Shown piece by piece: positions 1 to 6,648 of a DNA stretch of 9,324 nucleotides; the first letter of the stretch is position 1, and each line of letters starts with the position of its first letter. The position numbers and the translations under genes were made by a program. Under the pieces are notes generated by a model. That model was not told where the DNA came from. It did no database searches and worked only from the letters and a program-made list of their open reading frames with translations. Origin of the DNA: Planctomycetota bacterium (GTDB lineage Bacteria > Planctomycetota > PUPC01 > JACPCR01); assembly GCA_030740295.1 (NCBI GenBank), contig JASLXP010001062.1, positions 1 to 9,324 on the forward strand. The letters are read 5' to 3'.

Positions 1-288
1 CCCGAACAGGTGATGGACTGGGAAGGTATCGATCACCGGGTAGACATCTTCGCCCTGGGCGCAACGCTCTACTACACGGTAACCGGCAACCCGCCATTCG
101 TTGGGAAGTCGCCCATCGAGACTCTTAAGAAAACTACCACCGATATCCCGCCCGACCCCTGCACAATAAACAGCAGTCTTACCGTAGGCTTTACCGAGGT
201 TATTTTTAAAGCGATGGAGAAAGAGCCGGCCAATCGGTACCAGAGCTGTGCCGACATGGCGGATGCGCTGGCGGAGTTTGAAGTCTGA
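1..288 (+). CDS. Ser/Thr protein kinase, C-terminal fragment (5' end outside window)
   Basis: This is the last third of a eukaryotic-type (Hanks-type) Ser/Thr protein kinase domain. The frame is open from the first base, reading P-E-Q, the end of the APE motif of subdomain VIII. It continues with DHRVDIFALGATLYYTVTG, where the invariant Asp of subdomain IX lies in the D-I-F-A-L-G stretch, then NPPF, and ends with the subdomain XI arginine in PANRYQS. The protein stops about 15 residues after that arginine, so no C-terminal sensor or membrane domain follows; any such domain would have to lie upstream of the window. ATP-binding and catalytic loops (subdomains I-VII) are not visible, so activity cannot be judged. 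GTG at 10 and ATG at 13 are internal codons, not starts. The substrate is unknown. A 13-bp direct repeat spans its last codons and stop. Confidence 0.9.
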   Translation, partial: PEQVMDWEGIDHRVDIFALGATLYYTVTGNPPFVGKSPIETLKKTTTDIPPDPCTINSSLTVGFTEVIFKAMEKEPANRYQSCADMADALAEFEV

Positions 289-299
289 TGCGCTGGCGG
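262..299 (+). repeat. 13-bp direct repeat at the kinase 3' end
   Basis: GATGCGCTGGCGG occurs at 262-274 and again at 287-299, a period of 25 nt. The first copy encodes kinase residues (A-D-A-L-A-E) and the second begins with the GA of the TGA stop. The distance is not a multiple of three, so it looks like a small duplication at the gene end rather than a protein repeat. Confidence 0.6.
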
Positions 300-332
300 G
301 TGATGATGAGTGAAGAATCGTTACTGAGCAGC

Positions 333-394
333 CTCGGAAGTCCAAAGCGATGACTGGTCACCGCGCTCCAGGTAACTCTAGGAGCTCGGAAGTC
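333..394 (+). repeat. 10-bp direct repeat in the kinase-sulfatase spacer
   Basis: CTCGGAAGTC occurs at 333-342 and 385-394, 52 nt apart. The second copy overlaps the left arm of the 10-bp inverted repeat. The pair could be two copies of one regulatory half-site upstream of the sulfatase gene, or chance. Confidence 0.35.
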
Positions 395-427
395 AGCAGC
401 ACATGAGAATTGAACGCCTGCTGACTT
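390..427. repeat. perfect 10-bp inverted repeat upstream of the sulfatase gene
   Basis: The arms AAGTCAGCAG (390-399) and CTGCTGACTT (418-427) are exact reverse complements separated by 18 nt. The repeat lies 65 nt before the sulfatase ATG and about 100 nt after the kinase stop. No T-run follows on either strand, so it is not a classical intrinsic terminator. An operator for a dimeric regulator, or an mRNA leader hairpin, fits the position better. Its function is an inference. Confidence 0.5.
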
Positions 428-431
428 GTGG

Positions 432-444
432 GTGAATCAGATTC
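432..444. promoter_or_regulatory. 13-bp palindrome, possible operator
   Basis: TGAATC-A-GATTCA is a perfect palindrome with 6-bp arms around one central base, 48 nt before the sulfatase ATG and 4 nt after the larger inverted repeat. Size and position suit a regulator binding half-site pair. Nothing in the sequence identifies a cognate regulator, and a palindrome of this size can occur by chance. Confidence 0.25.
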
Positions 445-492
445 AGCCAGCTCCCCATAGCATGCTGTTTCGAATTACAGGAACCGACTCCA

Positions 493-2022
493 ATGAAATC
501 CATCCTCACGTTTACACTCGGTGCAATCATTCTGCTTTGCATCGCCGAGACGTCTATCTCCGAAGAGACGGCGAAGCGCCCTAACATTCTCTTCATTACC
601 GTTGATGACATGAACGCCGATTCCATCGGTGTGTTCGGCTGCAAGCTCAAAGACACCTCGCCCAACGTCGACCGGCTCGCATCGGAGGGACTGCGATTCA
701 AATACGCGCACGTGCAGGTCGGCAACTGCAAGCCGTCGCGCAACGTGATGTTCTCGGGCAGGTACCCGCATAACAACAGGGTGGAGGGGTTCTATCCGGT
801 GCGCGACCCGGATTACCCGATCCTGGCAGACCTGATGCGTGAGAACGGTTACTTCGCTGCCATCCGCGGCAAAGTCTCGCACTCCACTCCGTATCACCCG
901 TACAAATGGGACATGGTCCTGGACATCATCGATGGCGAAAAGATGCACTTCAAAAACGCGGAATCGTATTACAGATCCACCAACGCAGGGATTGCCGCCA
1001 GCAAAGCTGCAGGCAAGCCGTTCTGTCTGATCATGAACATCTCCGATCCGCACAAACCTTTCTACGGGATGAATCGGAAAGGCGCGGTCAAAGATCCCAA
1101 TGTCCCCTCTCGTGTATTTAAGGCCGGAGAAGTACCGATACCAGGATTCCTGTTTGATGACCCGGCAGTGCGAACAGAGCTGGCGCACTATTACTCATCG
1201 GTACGCCGCGCGGATGACTGTGCCGGAGCGATCCTCAAGGCCCTGAAAGAATCGGGAGAGGAAGATAACACCCTGGTCATGTTTCTTTCCGACCACGGCA
1301 TGCCTTTGCCGTTTGCAAAGACTGCGGTCTATCACCACAGCACTCACACACCGTGGATCGTCCGCTGGCCGGGCAAGGTTAAGGCGAACACTGTGGATGC
1401 GCAGCACATGATCTCAGCGGTGGATCTGTTGCCTACCTTCCTGGACGCGGCAGGAATCAAGCATCCGGAAGGACTCGACGGCCGCTCATTTCTGCCGCTG
1501 CTCAGCGGAGAGACACAGAGTGACCGGGAAATGATATTCAAGGAATACAACGAGAATGCCGGCGGGGGCCGGCATCCCATGCGCGGAGTCCAGACAAAAA
1601 AGTTCGGCTACATCTTTAATCCCTGGGCAGACGGCATCCGAAAATTCAGGACAGCCACCACAGGCACCATGACCTACCGAAAGATGAAGGAACTGGCACT
1701 GACGGACGAAAAAATCGCGGCAAGACTGAAAGTCTTCGACCATCGTGTGCGAGAAGAGTTTTACGATTACGAAAACGACCCGGACGGCCTCACCAATCTG
1801 ATCGATGACCCGAAGTATGCCGGCGAAATCCGCCGTCACCGAAAAGCGCTCGAAGAGTGGATGGTCAAATACAACGACCACATGCTCGAGGTTTTCCAAA
1901 AGCGCAGCGACAACGATGTGGTCGAAGCCTACATGGCGAAGGTAGAGAAAGAATCCGCAGAGCGGCGGAAGGGCAGGAAGCCGAAGAAAGGCAGGGCGAA
2001 GAAGAAGAAAACGGCGGAGTAG
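493..2022 (+). CDS. exported sulfatase, Cys-type, SGSH/heparan-N-sulfatase-like
   Basis: A 509-residue sulfatase of the alkaline-phosphatase superfamily, predicted to remove sulfate groups from a sulfated carbohydrate outside the cytoplasm. Residues 1-23 form a signal peptide (K2, hydrophobic core 4-18). NILFITVDD (31-39) supplies the metal-binding Asp pair D38/D39. C79-K-P-S-R83 is the C-x-P-S-R signature whose cysteine is converted to formylglycine. GKVSH (K127, H130), the SDPHKPF stretch and SDHG (D267, H268), then K276 and H281, complete the active-site set. The GNCKPSR context, GK-x-x-H spacing and DPHKPF resemble bacterial heparan-N-sulfatase-like enzymes from memory of the family; the actual substrate is not determinable here. 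The last 20 residues hold 12 Lys/Arg, an unusual basic tail. ATG 493 is supported by AGGAA at 479-483 (9-nt spacing) and by the signal peptide. No maturase gene is adjacent. It ends in TAG, which shows that TAG is used as an ordinary stop here. Confidence 0.93.
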   Translation: MKSILTFTLGAIILLCIAETSISEETAKRPNILFITVDDMNADSIGVFGCKLKDTSPNVDRLASEGLRFKYAHVQVGNCKPSRNVMFSGRYPHNNRVEGFYPVRDPDYPILADLMRENGYFAAIRGKVSHSTPYHPYKWDMVLDIIDGEKMHFKNAESYYRSTNAGIAASKAAGKPFCLIMNISDPHKPFYGMNRKGAVKDPNVPSRVFKAGEVPIPGFLFDDPAVRTELAHYYSSVRRADDCAGAILKALKESGEEDNTLVMFLSDHGMPLPFAKTAVYHHSTHTPWIVRWPGKVKANTVDAQHMISAVDLLPTFLDAAGIKHPEGLDGRSFLPLLSGETQSDREMIFKEYNENAGGGRHPMRGVQTKKFGYIFNPWADGIRKFRTATTGTMTYRKMKELALTDEKIAARLKVFDHRVREEFYDYENDPDGLTNLIDDPKYAGEIRRHRKALEEWMVKYNDHMLEVFQKRSDNDVVEAYMAKVEKESAERRKGRKPKKGRAKKKKTAE

Positions 2023-2030
2023 AGACAATT

Positions 2031-2064
2031 TCCGGATGAGTTGGCGTGCCGACACCATTCCGGA
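2031..2064. terminator. candidate hairpin between convergent genes
   Basis: The 42-nt gap between the sulfatase stop and the regulator stop contains TCCGGA (2031-2036) and TCCGGA (2059-2064), which pair with each other. Inside them GTTGG (2040-2044) pairs with CCGAC (2049-2053) through one G-U pair, with a CGTG loop. There is an internal loop between the two stems and no good T-run on either side. A bidirectional transcription end is expected at this place, but the structure is imperfect and rho-dependent termination is equally possible. Confidence 0.35.
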
Positions 2065-3249
2065 TCAAACTTCGCGAGCAACAATCTCCAGTCCGATGAT
2101 CGAGATATCATCGTCTGCCACTGGGTCTTCCCTCCAGGATTGGATCTCGCTGAGCAGGCCTGAGATGCTGGCTTCGAGGTCCTCGGCTCGACAGTTTTCC
2201 AGAGCATCCAGCACTCTCTGGGTGCCGAACTCTTCGTCTGCCGCATTGAAGGTCTCCGGGATTCCATCGGAGTACATGTAGAAGCGGTCACCTTCTGACA
2301 TCCGGATCTCATGGTCTTCGATCTCGAAAATCTCTTCGTCGACGACGCCGATGGGAAAACCAGATACCGGAATCAAACGGGACGATCCATCGCCGGCAAT
2401 AAGAACCGGGCCGGGATGCCCCGCGCAGACACATCGGCAGAGCAGTGATTCAGTGTCGAGGATGCCATAAATCAGGGTGAAGTACTGGCTGGTCTTTTCA
2501 TCCATCGGGAAACGCCTGTTCAAAGCTGTCACAACCTCGACAGGCGAAAGGATTCGAGCATCGTCCCCGGAATCGCCAACCTCAATCAGGACGGAAGAGC
2601 CATCGCCCTGCGCGGTCATTACCCGGCTGAGGGTGACGGATAAAAGAGCGGCGCGAACTCCGTGGCCGCTGACATCCGCGACGTAGAAAGCGATGTGCGT
2701 TTCGTCCAGTTGAAAGACGTTCAGGGTATCGCCGGCCAGCTCGTCGCAGGGCATGTATTCCCATGCGAACCGGGCCCGGGGGCTGGTTGGGACTTTGGCC
2801 GGCAGGAATGACTGCTGCACTTCGGCTGCGGCGTTCAGGTCTTGTTTCATTCGCCGGTTCTGGATGGCGAGGCTCTGCTCCAGGCGGAGGACCCGTTCGC
2901 CGGCGTGCAGGCGTACTCTGAGCTCATCGAGCACGAAGGGCTTAGTAATAAAGTCGTCAGCTCCCGCTTCCATCCCTTCCACAATGTCGCTCTTTTCAGC
3001 TCGTGAAGTCAGGAGGATGACGTATACGTAGTTCTCTCGACCGGCCTCACGGATCTTTCGCACGAGGTCGAGGCCGTTCATTTCCGGCATCATCCAATCG
3101 CTGAGGACCAGTTGGAATTCATCCTCCTCAAACAAGTCCCAGGCTTGGCGACCATTCTCCGCGACGGCGACATCGTATCCCAGCTTTTCAAGATCGCGCT
3201 GGAGCATGGTCCTCGAGATGAGCTCATCTTCAGCTACAAGTATTTTCAC
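2065..3249 (-). CDS. response regulator with PP2C (SpoIIE/RsbU-type) phosphatase output
   Basis: A cytoplasmic 394-residue two-domain protein. Residues 1-120 are a receiver domain: acidic pair E7/D8, phospho-acceptor D51 in LVLSDWMMP, T81 and K103-P104. Residues about 110-145 form a charged helical linker ending in AAEVQQSFLP, the usual lead-in to SpoIIE/RsbU-type PP2C phosphatases. Residues about 160-392 are that phosphatase domain, with metal-binding positions AGD (D174), ADVSGHG (D192), YSDGIPE (D328) and ADDDIS (D380/D381). There is no DNA-binding domain. By family knowledge such proteins dephosphorylate Ser/Thr-phosphorylated partner proteins, often anti-sigma-factor antagonists, when the receiver is phosphorylated; no such partner is in the window. 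The start is GTG at 3249-3247, fixed by AAGGAG nine nt upstream, which overlaps the stop of the histidine-kinase gene 14 nt ahead. It is therefore the last gene of that operon and the probable phosphate acceptor of the kinase. Confidence 0.93.
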   Translation of the reverse strand: MKILVAEDELISRTMLQRDLEKLGYDVAVAENGRQAWDLFEEDEFQLVLSDWMMPEMNGLDLVRKIREAGRENYVYVILLTSRAEKSDIVEGMEAGADDFITKPFVLDELRVRLHAGERVLRLEQSLAIQNRRMKQDLNAAAEVQQSFLPAKVPTSPRARFAWEYMPCDELAGDTLNVFQLDETHIAFYVADVSGHGVRAALLSVTLSRVMTAQGDGSSVLIEVGDSGDDARILSPVEVVTALNRRFPMDEKTSQYFTLIYGILDTESLLCRCVCAGHPGPVLIAGDGSSRLIPVSGFPIGVVDEEIFEIEDHEIRMSEGDRFYMYSDGIPETFNAADEEFGTQRVLDALENCRAEDLEASISGLLSEIQSWREDPVADDDISIIGLEIVAREV

Positions 3250-3258
3250 GATTCGTTA

Positions 3259-3264
3259 CTCCTT
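3259..3264 (-). promoter_or_regulatory. ribosome binding site fixing a GTG start
   Basis: AAGGAG on the minus strand lies nine nt before the GTG start of the REC-PP2C gene and overlaps the TGA of the upstream kinase by one base. The arrangement suggests efficient, possibly coupled, translation of the regulator. It also supports GTG at 3249 as the start, because the receiver domain begins immediately with M-K-I-L-V-A-E-D. Confidence 0.7.
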
Positions 3265-5831
3265 CAGGTCACCTGAGGGTTGAGTTCTCTCAGCTCGAGC
3301 TTCACCTTTTCCAACTCACTTTCGAGCGCGCTGAGACCTTCCTCCGCCTGGGTCAGGTCTTCCTGCCGCCCCATGGATTCCAGGGCATAGGCTGCGTCAA
3401 ATGCGGGCTGGGCGTAGAGGTTTCCAACCATGCTTTTCAGTGTGTGCGAAGATTCCTGGAGGGCCCCGCTGTTGCCGGCTTTCACCGCCTCGCGGATTTT
3501 GTCCATGAGCGGTGCGTGCCCCTCCTCGAAAAGTTCAATCAGCCGTACCAGGAATTCTTCGTCATGGTCGATGCGCTCCATCAGTTCGTCGCGGTCTATT
3601 ACCGGAGCGCCTGGCGTTTCTTCATTTTCTTCTTCGGTTTCATCAGATTCTTTAATCGCCTCCTGTGCAGCATCCTGTTTGGGAAACAGGTCAGCCAATG
3701 CGGCGAAGAGTTCTTTAGCACGGATCGGTTTGCTGACGTAATGGTCCATCCCTGCGTCGAGGCAGCGTTCCCGGTCGCCTTTCATTGCATGAGCGGTCAT
3801 GGCGACGATGAAGAGATGCTCACCGGTCTCCTTCTCCATTTCCCGGATGGCCGCGGTCGATTCAAAGCCGTCCATAACGGGCATCTGAATATCCATCAGC
3901 ACGACGTCGTAACGCTCGTTCTTCAATCTGTTCAGCACTTCCTGGCCATTGTTGACGACCACGACGGTATGGCTGCGCTTCGTGAGGGTTCTGCTTGCCA
4001 CTTCCTGATTCATGGGGTTGTCCTCGGCCAGCAAAATGTGGAGCTGCCTCGAAGGCTCCAAAAATTCTTCGGGCGATGAAACCCTCGCGCTGGCCTCTTC
4101 GGCGCCCTTGCCGAAGGCATTAACAATCGCATCCAGGAGAGTCGATTGTTTGATCGGTTTAGGCAGATAGGCGGCCACGTTCAGCTCTCTTGCCTTGGCC
4201 GCGCCTTCCGCGGTCTTCGCCGAGCTGAGAAGCATGAGGGCCAGTTCCTGAAATTCATCCCTGGAGCGCACCCAGTCAAGAAACATGAAACCGTCCGTTT
4301 CCGGCATGTACACATCGCTGAGAATCAGCTTGAAGGGGTTGCCCTCTTCTTCGGCCAGCATGAGTGCGATCTTGGCTTCTTTGACGCTGGCGACGACCGT
4401 TGGCTTCATCCGCCACTGCTTGAGCATCTCTTCGAGAATTTGGCGATTGGTGGCGTTGTCGTCTACGCCGAGAACCGGCAGCTTTTCGAGCTCATCGATA
4501 TTGGCGGGGATGGTTCGGTCGGCCTCGTCCTGGATGCCGAGCTTTGTGGTGAAGTGAAATGTGCTTCCTATCCCTTCTTTGCTTTCCAGCCAGATTTTGC
4601 CGCCCATCAGGCCAACCAGTTGTCCTGAAATGGCCAAGCCCAGGCCGGTGCCGCCGTACTGCCTGGTGGTTGTGGTGTCTGCCTGCTCGAAGGCTTCGAA
4701 TATCTTGTCCTGCTTGTCTTCAGGAATGCCGATGCCGGTGTCCCTGACCCACAGGTGGAGAACACACTCGCTCTCATTCATCGATTCCACCTCCACGCTG
4801 ACCAGGACTTCGCCTTCCTCCGTAAACTTGACCGCGTTGCTGACAAGGTTGACGATGATCTGCCGCAGGCGCCCGGGATCGCCGATCAGATAATCCGGCA
4901 CTTCCGGTGGAATCCGGCAGGCAAGCTCCAGGCCTTTCCCATAAGCCCGGAGCGTGAGCGTCTGCGTTGTATCCGTGAGACTGTCCCGAAGGCGGAAGGG
5001 GATGTACTCGATGTCGAGCTTGCCGGCCTCGATTTTTGAGAAGTCAAGGATGTCGTTGATGATCATCAAGAGCGCATCGGCTGAGGATTGCACCTTTTCC
5101 ATGTACTCGTGCTGCTCCGGTGTCAGCCCGGTATCCAGCGCAAGCTCGGTCATTCCGATAATGGCATTCATGGGTGTGCGGATTTCGTGGCTCATGTTCG
5201 CCAGGAATTCGCCTTTGTGCTGGCTGGCGTCTTCGGCCAGGGCCATCGCTTCGGCGAGCTCGGCAGTACGCTCTTCGACCTTTTGTTCGAGGGTTTCCCT
5301 GGCTTCGTTGAGGTCACCGATAAGTGTTCTCAGGGAGCTGCGCATGCCATCGAAGGAGCTTGCCAGTTTGCCAATCTCATCGTCGCTGTCCGCCTTGATT
5401 GATGTGTCAAGATTTCCCTGGGCAATCTGATCGGCCGAATGCTCCAACTGCGCGAGGGGCCGAAAAATATATCGACGGGTGAGAATGATGGTGGTGAGCG
5501 ATATCGCAACGATGATTGCAACGGCGAGGACGATGATGCCGACAATTTCTCTGAAGAGCTGCTGTCGCAATTCATCCAGAGAAATGGCAATCGAAAGGGT
5601 GCCGACCTTCTCGTCTTCGTAGGTGATGTCCGTCGTGGCTACGGTGAACCTGGTCGAGCCGGTGAAGTCATCGAGCTTGGCGTCCTTGAACTTCGGACTG
5701 GCTTTTGTGAAGCTCTCGCCTTCCCTGTTATTCGTCGTGACAAAAGTCACACTTTCATCCTGGTGAAGCGCTTCAAGAACATCTTCGACGCCCTTCTCGT
5801 CGAAATTCCAGTGGGCCGAAGAAAGACTCAT
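3264..5831 (-). CDS. TorS-like hybrid histidine kinase, main part (HAMP-HisKA-HATPase-REC-REC-HPt)
   Basis: An 855-residue hybrid sensor kinase lacking its natural N-terminus. Residues 1-92 are an extracytoplasmic sensor segment starting [21 protein letters not shown], resembling CHASE8-like domains. Residues 96-118 are a membrane helix, 119-172 HAMP, and 173-205 a coiled coil. HisKA has H215 in [10 protein letters not shown]. The ATPase has an N-box ([11 protein letters not shown]332), D364-TGIG and [11 protein letters not shown]1 has D457/D458, D506 and K558. REC2 has E603/D604, D647, T679 and K701. The HPt has H796 in SSHTLKS. All phosphotransfer residues are present, so a His-Asp-His-Asp relay to the downstream regulator is expected. 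ATG 5831 is only the first ATG after an in-frame TAG at 5841-5843: the same frame continues upstream into the missing membrane anchor, and the sensor domain's conserved start straddles this ATG. The likely original gene is 3264-6050 (928 codons). Whether this part is translated by reinitiation cannot be seen; GAGG touches the ATG, too close for a normal ribosome site. Confidence 0.9.
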   Translation of the reverse strand: MSLSSAHWNFDEKGVEDVLEALHQDESVTFVTTNNREGESFTKASPKFKDAKLDDFTGSTRFTVATTDITYEDEKVGTLSIAISLDELRQQLFREIVGIIVLAVAIIVAISLTTIILTRRYIFRPLAQLEHSADQIAQGNLDTSIKADSDDEIGKLASSFDGMRSSLRTLIGDLNEARETLEQKVEERTAELAEAMALAEDASQHKGEFLANMSHEIRTPMNAIIGMTELALDTGLTPEQHEYMEKVQSSADALLMIINDILDFSKIEAGKLDIEYIPFRLRDSLTDTTQTLTLRAYGKGLELACRIPPEVPDYLIGDPGRLRQIIVNLVSNAVKFTEEGEVLVSVEVESMNESECVLHLWVRDTGIGIPEDKQDKIFEAFEQADTTTTRQYGGTGLGLAISGQLVGLMGGKIWLESKEGIGSTFHFTTKLGIQDEADRTIPANIDELEKLPVLGVDDNATNRQILEEMLKQWRMKPTVVASVKEAKIALMLAEEEGNPFKLILSDVYMPETDGFMFLDWVRSRDEFQELALMLLSSAKTAEGAAKARELNVAAYLPKPIKQSTLLDAIVNAFGKGAEEASARVSSPEEFLEPSRQLHILLAEDNPMNQEVASRTLTKRSHTVVVVNNGQEVLNRLKNERYDVVLMDIQMPVMDGFESTAAIREMEKETGEHLFIVAMTAHAMKGDRERCLDAGMDHYVSKPIRAKELFAALADLFPKQDAAQEAIKESDETEEENEETPGAPVIDRDELMERIDHDEEFLVRLIELFEEGHAPLMDKIREAVKAGNSGALQESSHTLKSMVGNLYAQPAFDAAYALESMGRQEDLTQAEEGLSALESELEKVKLELRELNPQVT

Positions 5832-5840
5832 CCTCGCGAA

Positions 5841-6050
5841 CTAAGTCAGGAGATTGGCTCTCCTTTTGAGGAGGCTCTGGTTGTGGGAGACGTTGTAGAG
5901 GATGGCGAACGTTGAGAAGGCGACCAGCACAAGAGTCACCACAGCAATCAAGGCAAAGCTGAAGCGCCGGCTCAGGCTGCTGCGTCGGCCGCCTGCCGCC
6001 CCAGGGCTGGGGCCCGACTCACTCGGGGAAAGATTCTCGTTAGGGCTCAT
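5841..6050 (-). pseudogene. N-terminal membrane-anchor fragment of the TorS-like kinase, ended by an in-frame TAG
   Basis: A 69-codon reading frame ending at TAG 5841-5843. It has a polar, Ser/Pro-rich N-terminus, basic RRSSLSRRFS, a hydrophobic segment SFALIAVVTLVLVAFSTFAI, and then NVSHNQSLLKRRANLLT. This is the usual start of TorS-type hybrid kinases: a first membrane helix followed by a helix leading into the sensor domain. After the TAG the same frame reads [14 protein letters not shown], as expected for an uninterrupted protein, so one substitution explains the break. ATG 6050 is preferred over ATG 6110 because it overlaps the TAA of the torT-like gene by 11 nt (translational coupling) and avoids a long extension inside that gene. 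No convincing ribosome site precedes it. It could be a stand-alone small membrane protein, but a fragment is likelier. Confidence 0.75.
5848..5864 (-). other. small hairpin just before the amber codon
   Basis: On the minus-strand transcript AGGAGA (5864-5859) pairs perfectly with UCUCCU (5853-5848) around a 5-nt loop, and the stem ends four nt before the UAG at 5843-5841. The 5' arm contains an AGGAG Shine-Dalgarno-like sequence, 27 nt from the ATG at 5831, too far for direct use. The structure may be fortuitous, since it also encodes kinase residues (RRANLL). Confidence 0.3.
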
Positions 6051-6648
6051 ACTTGAAAATCGGAGAGAATCCTTTCGGCCCGAATAGCCTCCCGTAGGTA
6101 AAATCGGCAAGATTCTTCAAAGTGACGACCTGAATCACCGGCCCGGAACGGAAAGGGAATTTGGATGCCTTGTCGCCTGGCTTCTCGCCATTGAGAATTC
6201 TGATCATCATATCGACGGACATCCGGCCCTGGTCAACGGTCAAGTCCGTCGGGGCCGCGGCGATTTTGCCCTGGCTGATCTTTTCGTAAACGTCGGGGAT
6301 GATGTAGGTCGAAACAATCTTCGCGGTCGGGTGATCCGCCCGGTATTCCTTCAACACATCCACTGCGGCATCAGCGGCAACCGCGTTGCCCACCAGGTAA
6401 TCAATCCTCTTGTAGCGCTTGAGAATGTAGCTGATCAGGTTGCGCTGCATCTTGTAACCGGTATCGCCATACTGCGCAGGAAGGAGCTTCAGCTTGCCCT
6501 TTGCTCCCTTGCTTCCCTCAAATGCCTGCTGAAATCCGAGCAGGGTGTCCGGCGCCCATCCCGATCCTTTGGGGCCGGGGAAGAAAGCAACCGTGATGTC
6601 TTTTCCCTCTGAATCCTTCCGCACGTACTGCCCCGCCTTGTTCCCCAT
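6040..6648 (-). pseudogene. TorT-like periplasmic binding protein, C-terminal part (out of frame with the N-terminal part)
   Basis: The second lobe of a TorT-like periplasmic binding protein, 202 codons from an internal ATG at 6648. The homologous frame continues upstream of this ATG without a stop: A-L-V-S-F-F-D precede M-G-N-K-A-G, matching the family's segment before the D-M-G-x-x-A-G helix. The true join to the N-terminal part is therefore near 6670. Family-like stretches are ITVAFFPGPKGSGWAPD, YGDTGYKMQRNL, IDYLVGNAVAADAAVDVL, IVSTYI and KIAAAPTDLTVDQGRMSVD. It stops at TAA 6042-6040, overlapping the kinase ATG at 6050. ATG 6648 has no ribosome site and would make a protein without signal peptide or first lobe, so independent function is unlikely. 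With one base restored, the whole gene would encode about 380 residues, in the family's size range. Confidence 0.85.

Noticed and set aside
403..435. 10-codon leader peptide (ATG at 403) upstream of the sulfatase
   Set aside because: There is no ribosome site, no attenuator-type codon run, and it lies inside the loop of the inverted repeat. Nothing supports translation.
410..440. TTGAAC at 410-415 as a -35 box for the sulfatase
   Set aside because: No acceptable -10 box occurs at 16-18 nt spacing (TGAATC and GAATCA match poorly), so I do not call a promoter.
475..1188. 237-codon minus-strand frame opposite the sulfatase gene
   Set aside because: It lies antisense to a gene with full catalytic motifs, and its product is His/Arg/Val-rich with no recognisable domain. 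It is a shadow of biased third-codon positions.
2701..4000. TorS-like and REC-PP2C genes as a conflict or defence system
   Set aside because: All domains are standard two-component and phosphatase domains. There is no nuclease, reverse transcriptase, transposase or CRISPR-like repeat nearby.
3444..4079. 211-codon plus-strand frame opposite the hybrid kinase
   Set aside because: It is antisense to the HPt and second receiver domains, whose key residues are intact, and it has no coding motif of its own.
6051..6110. ATG at 6110 as start of the kinase N-terminal fragment
   Set aside because: It would extend deep into the torT-like gene with a sequence of no family likeness. ATG 6050, overlapping the torT stop, is the natural coupled start.
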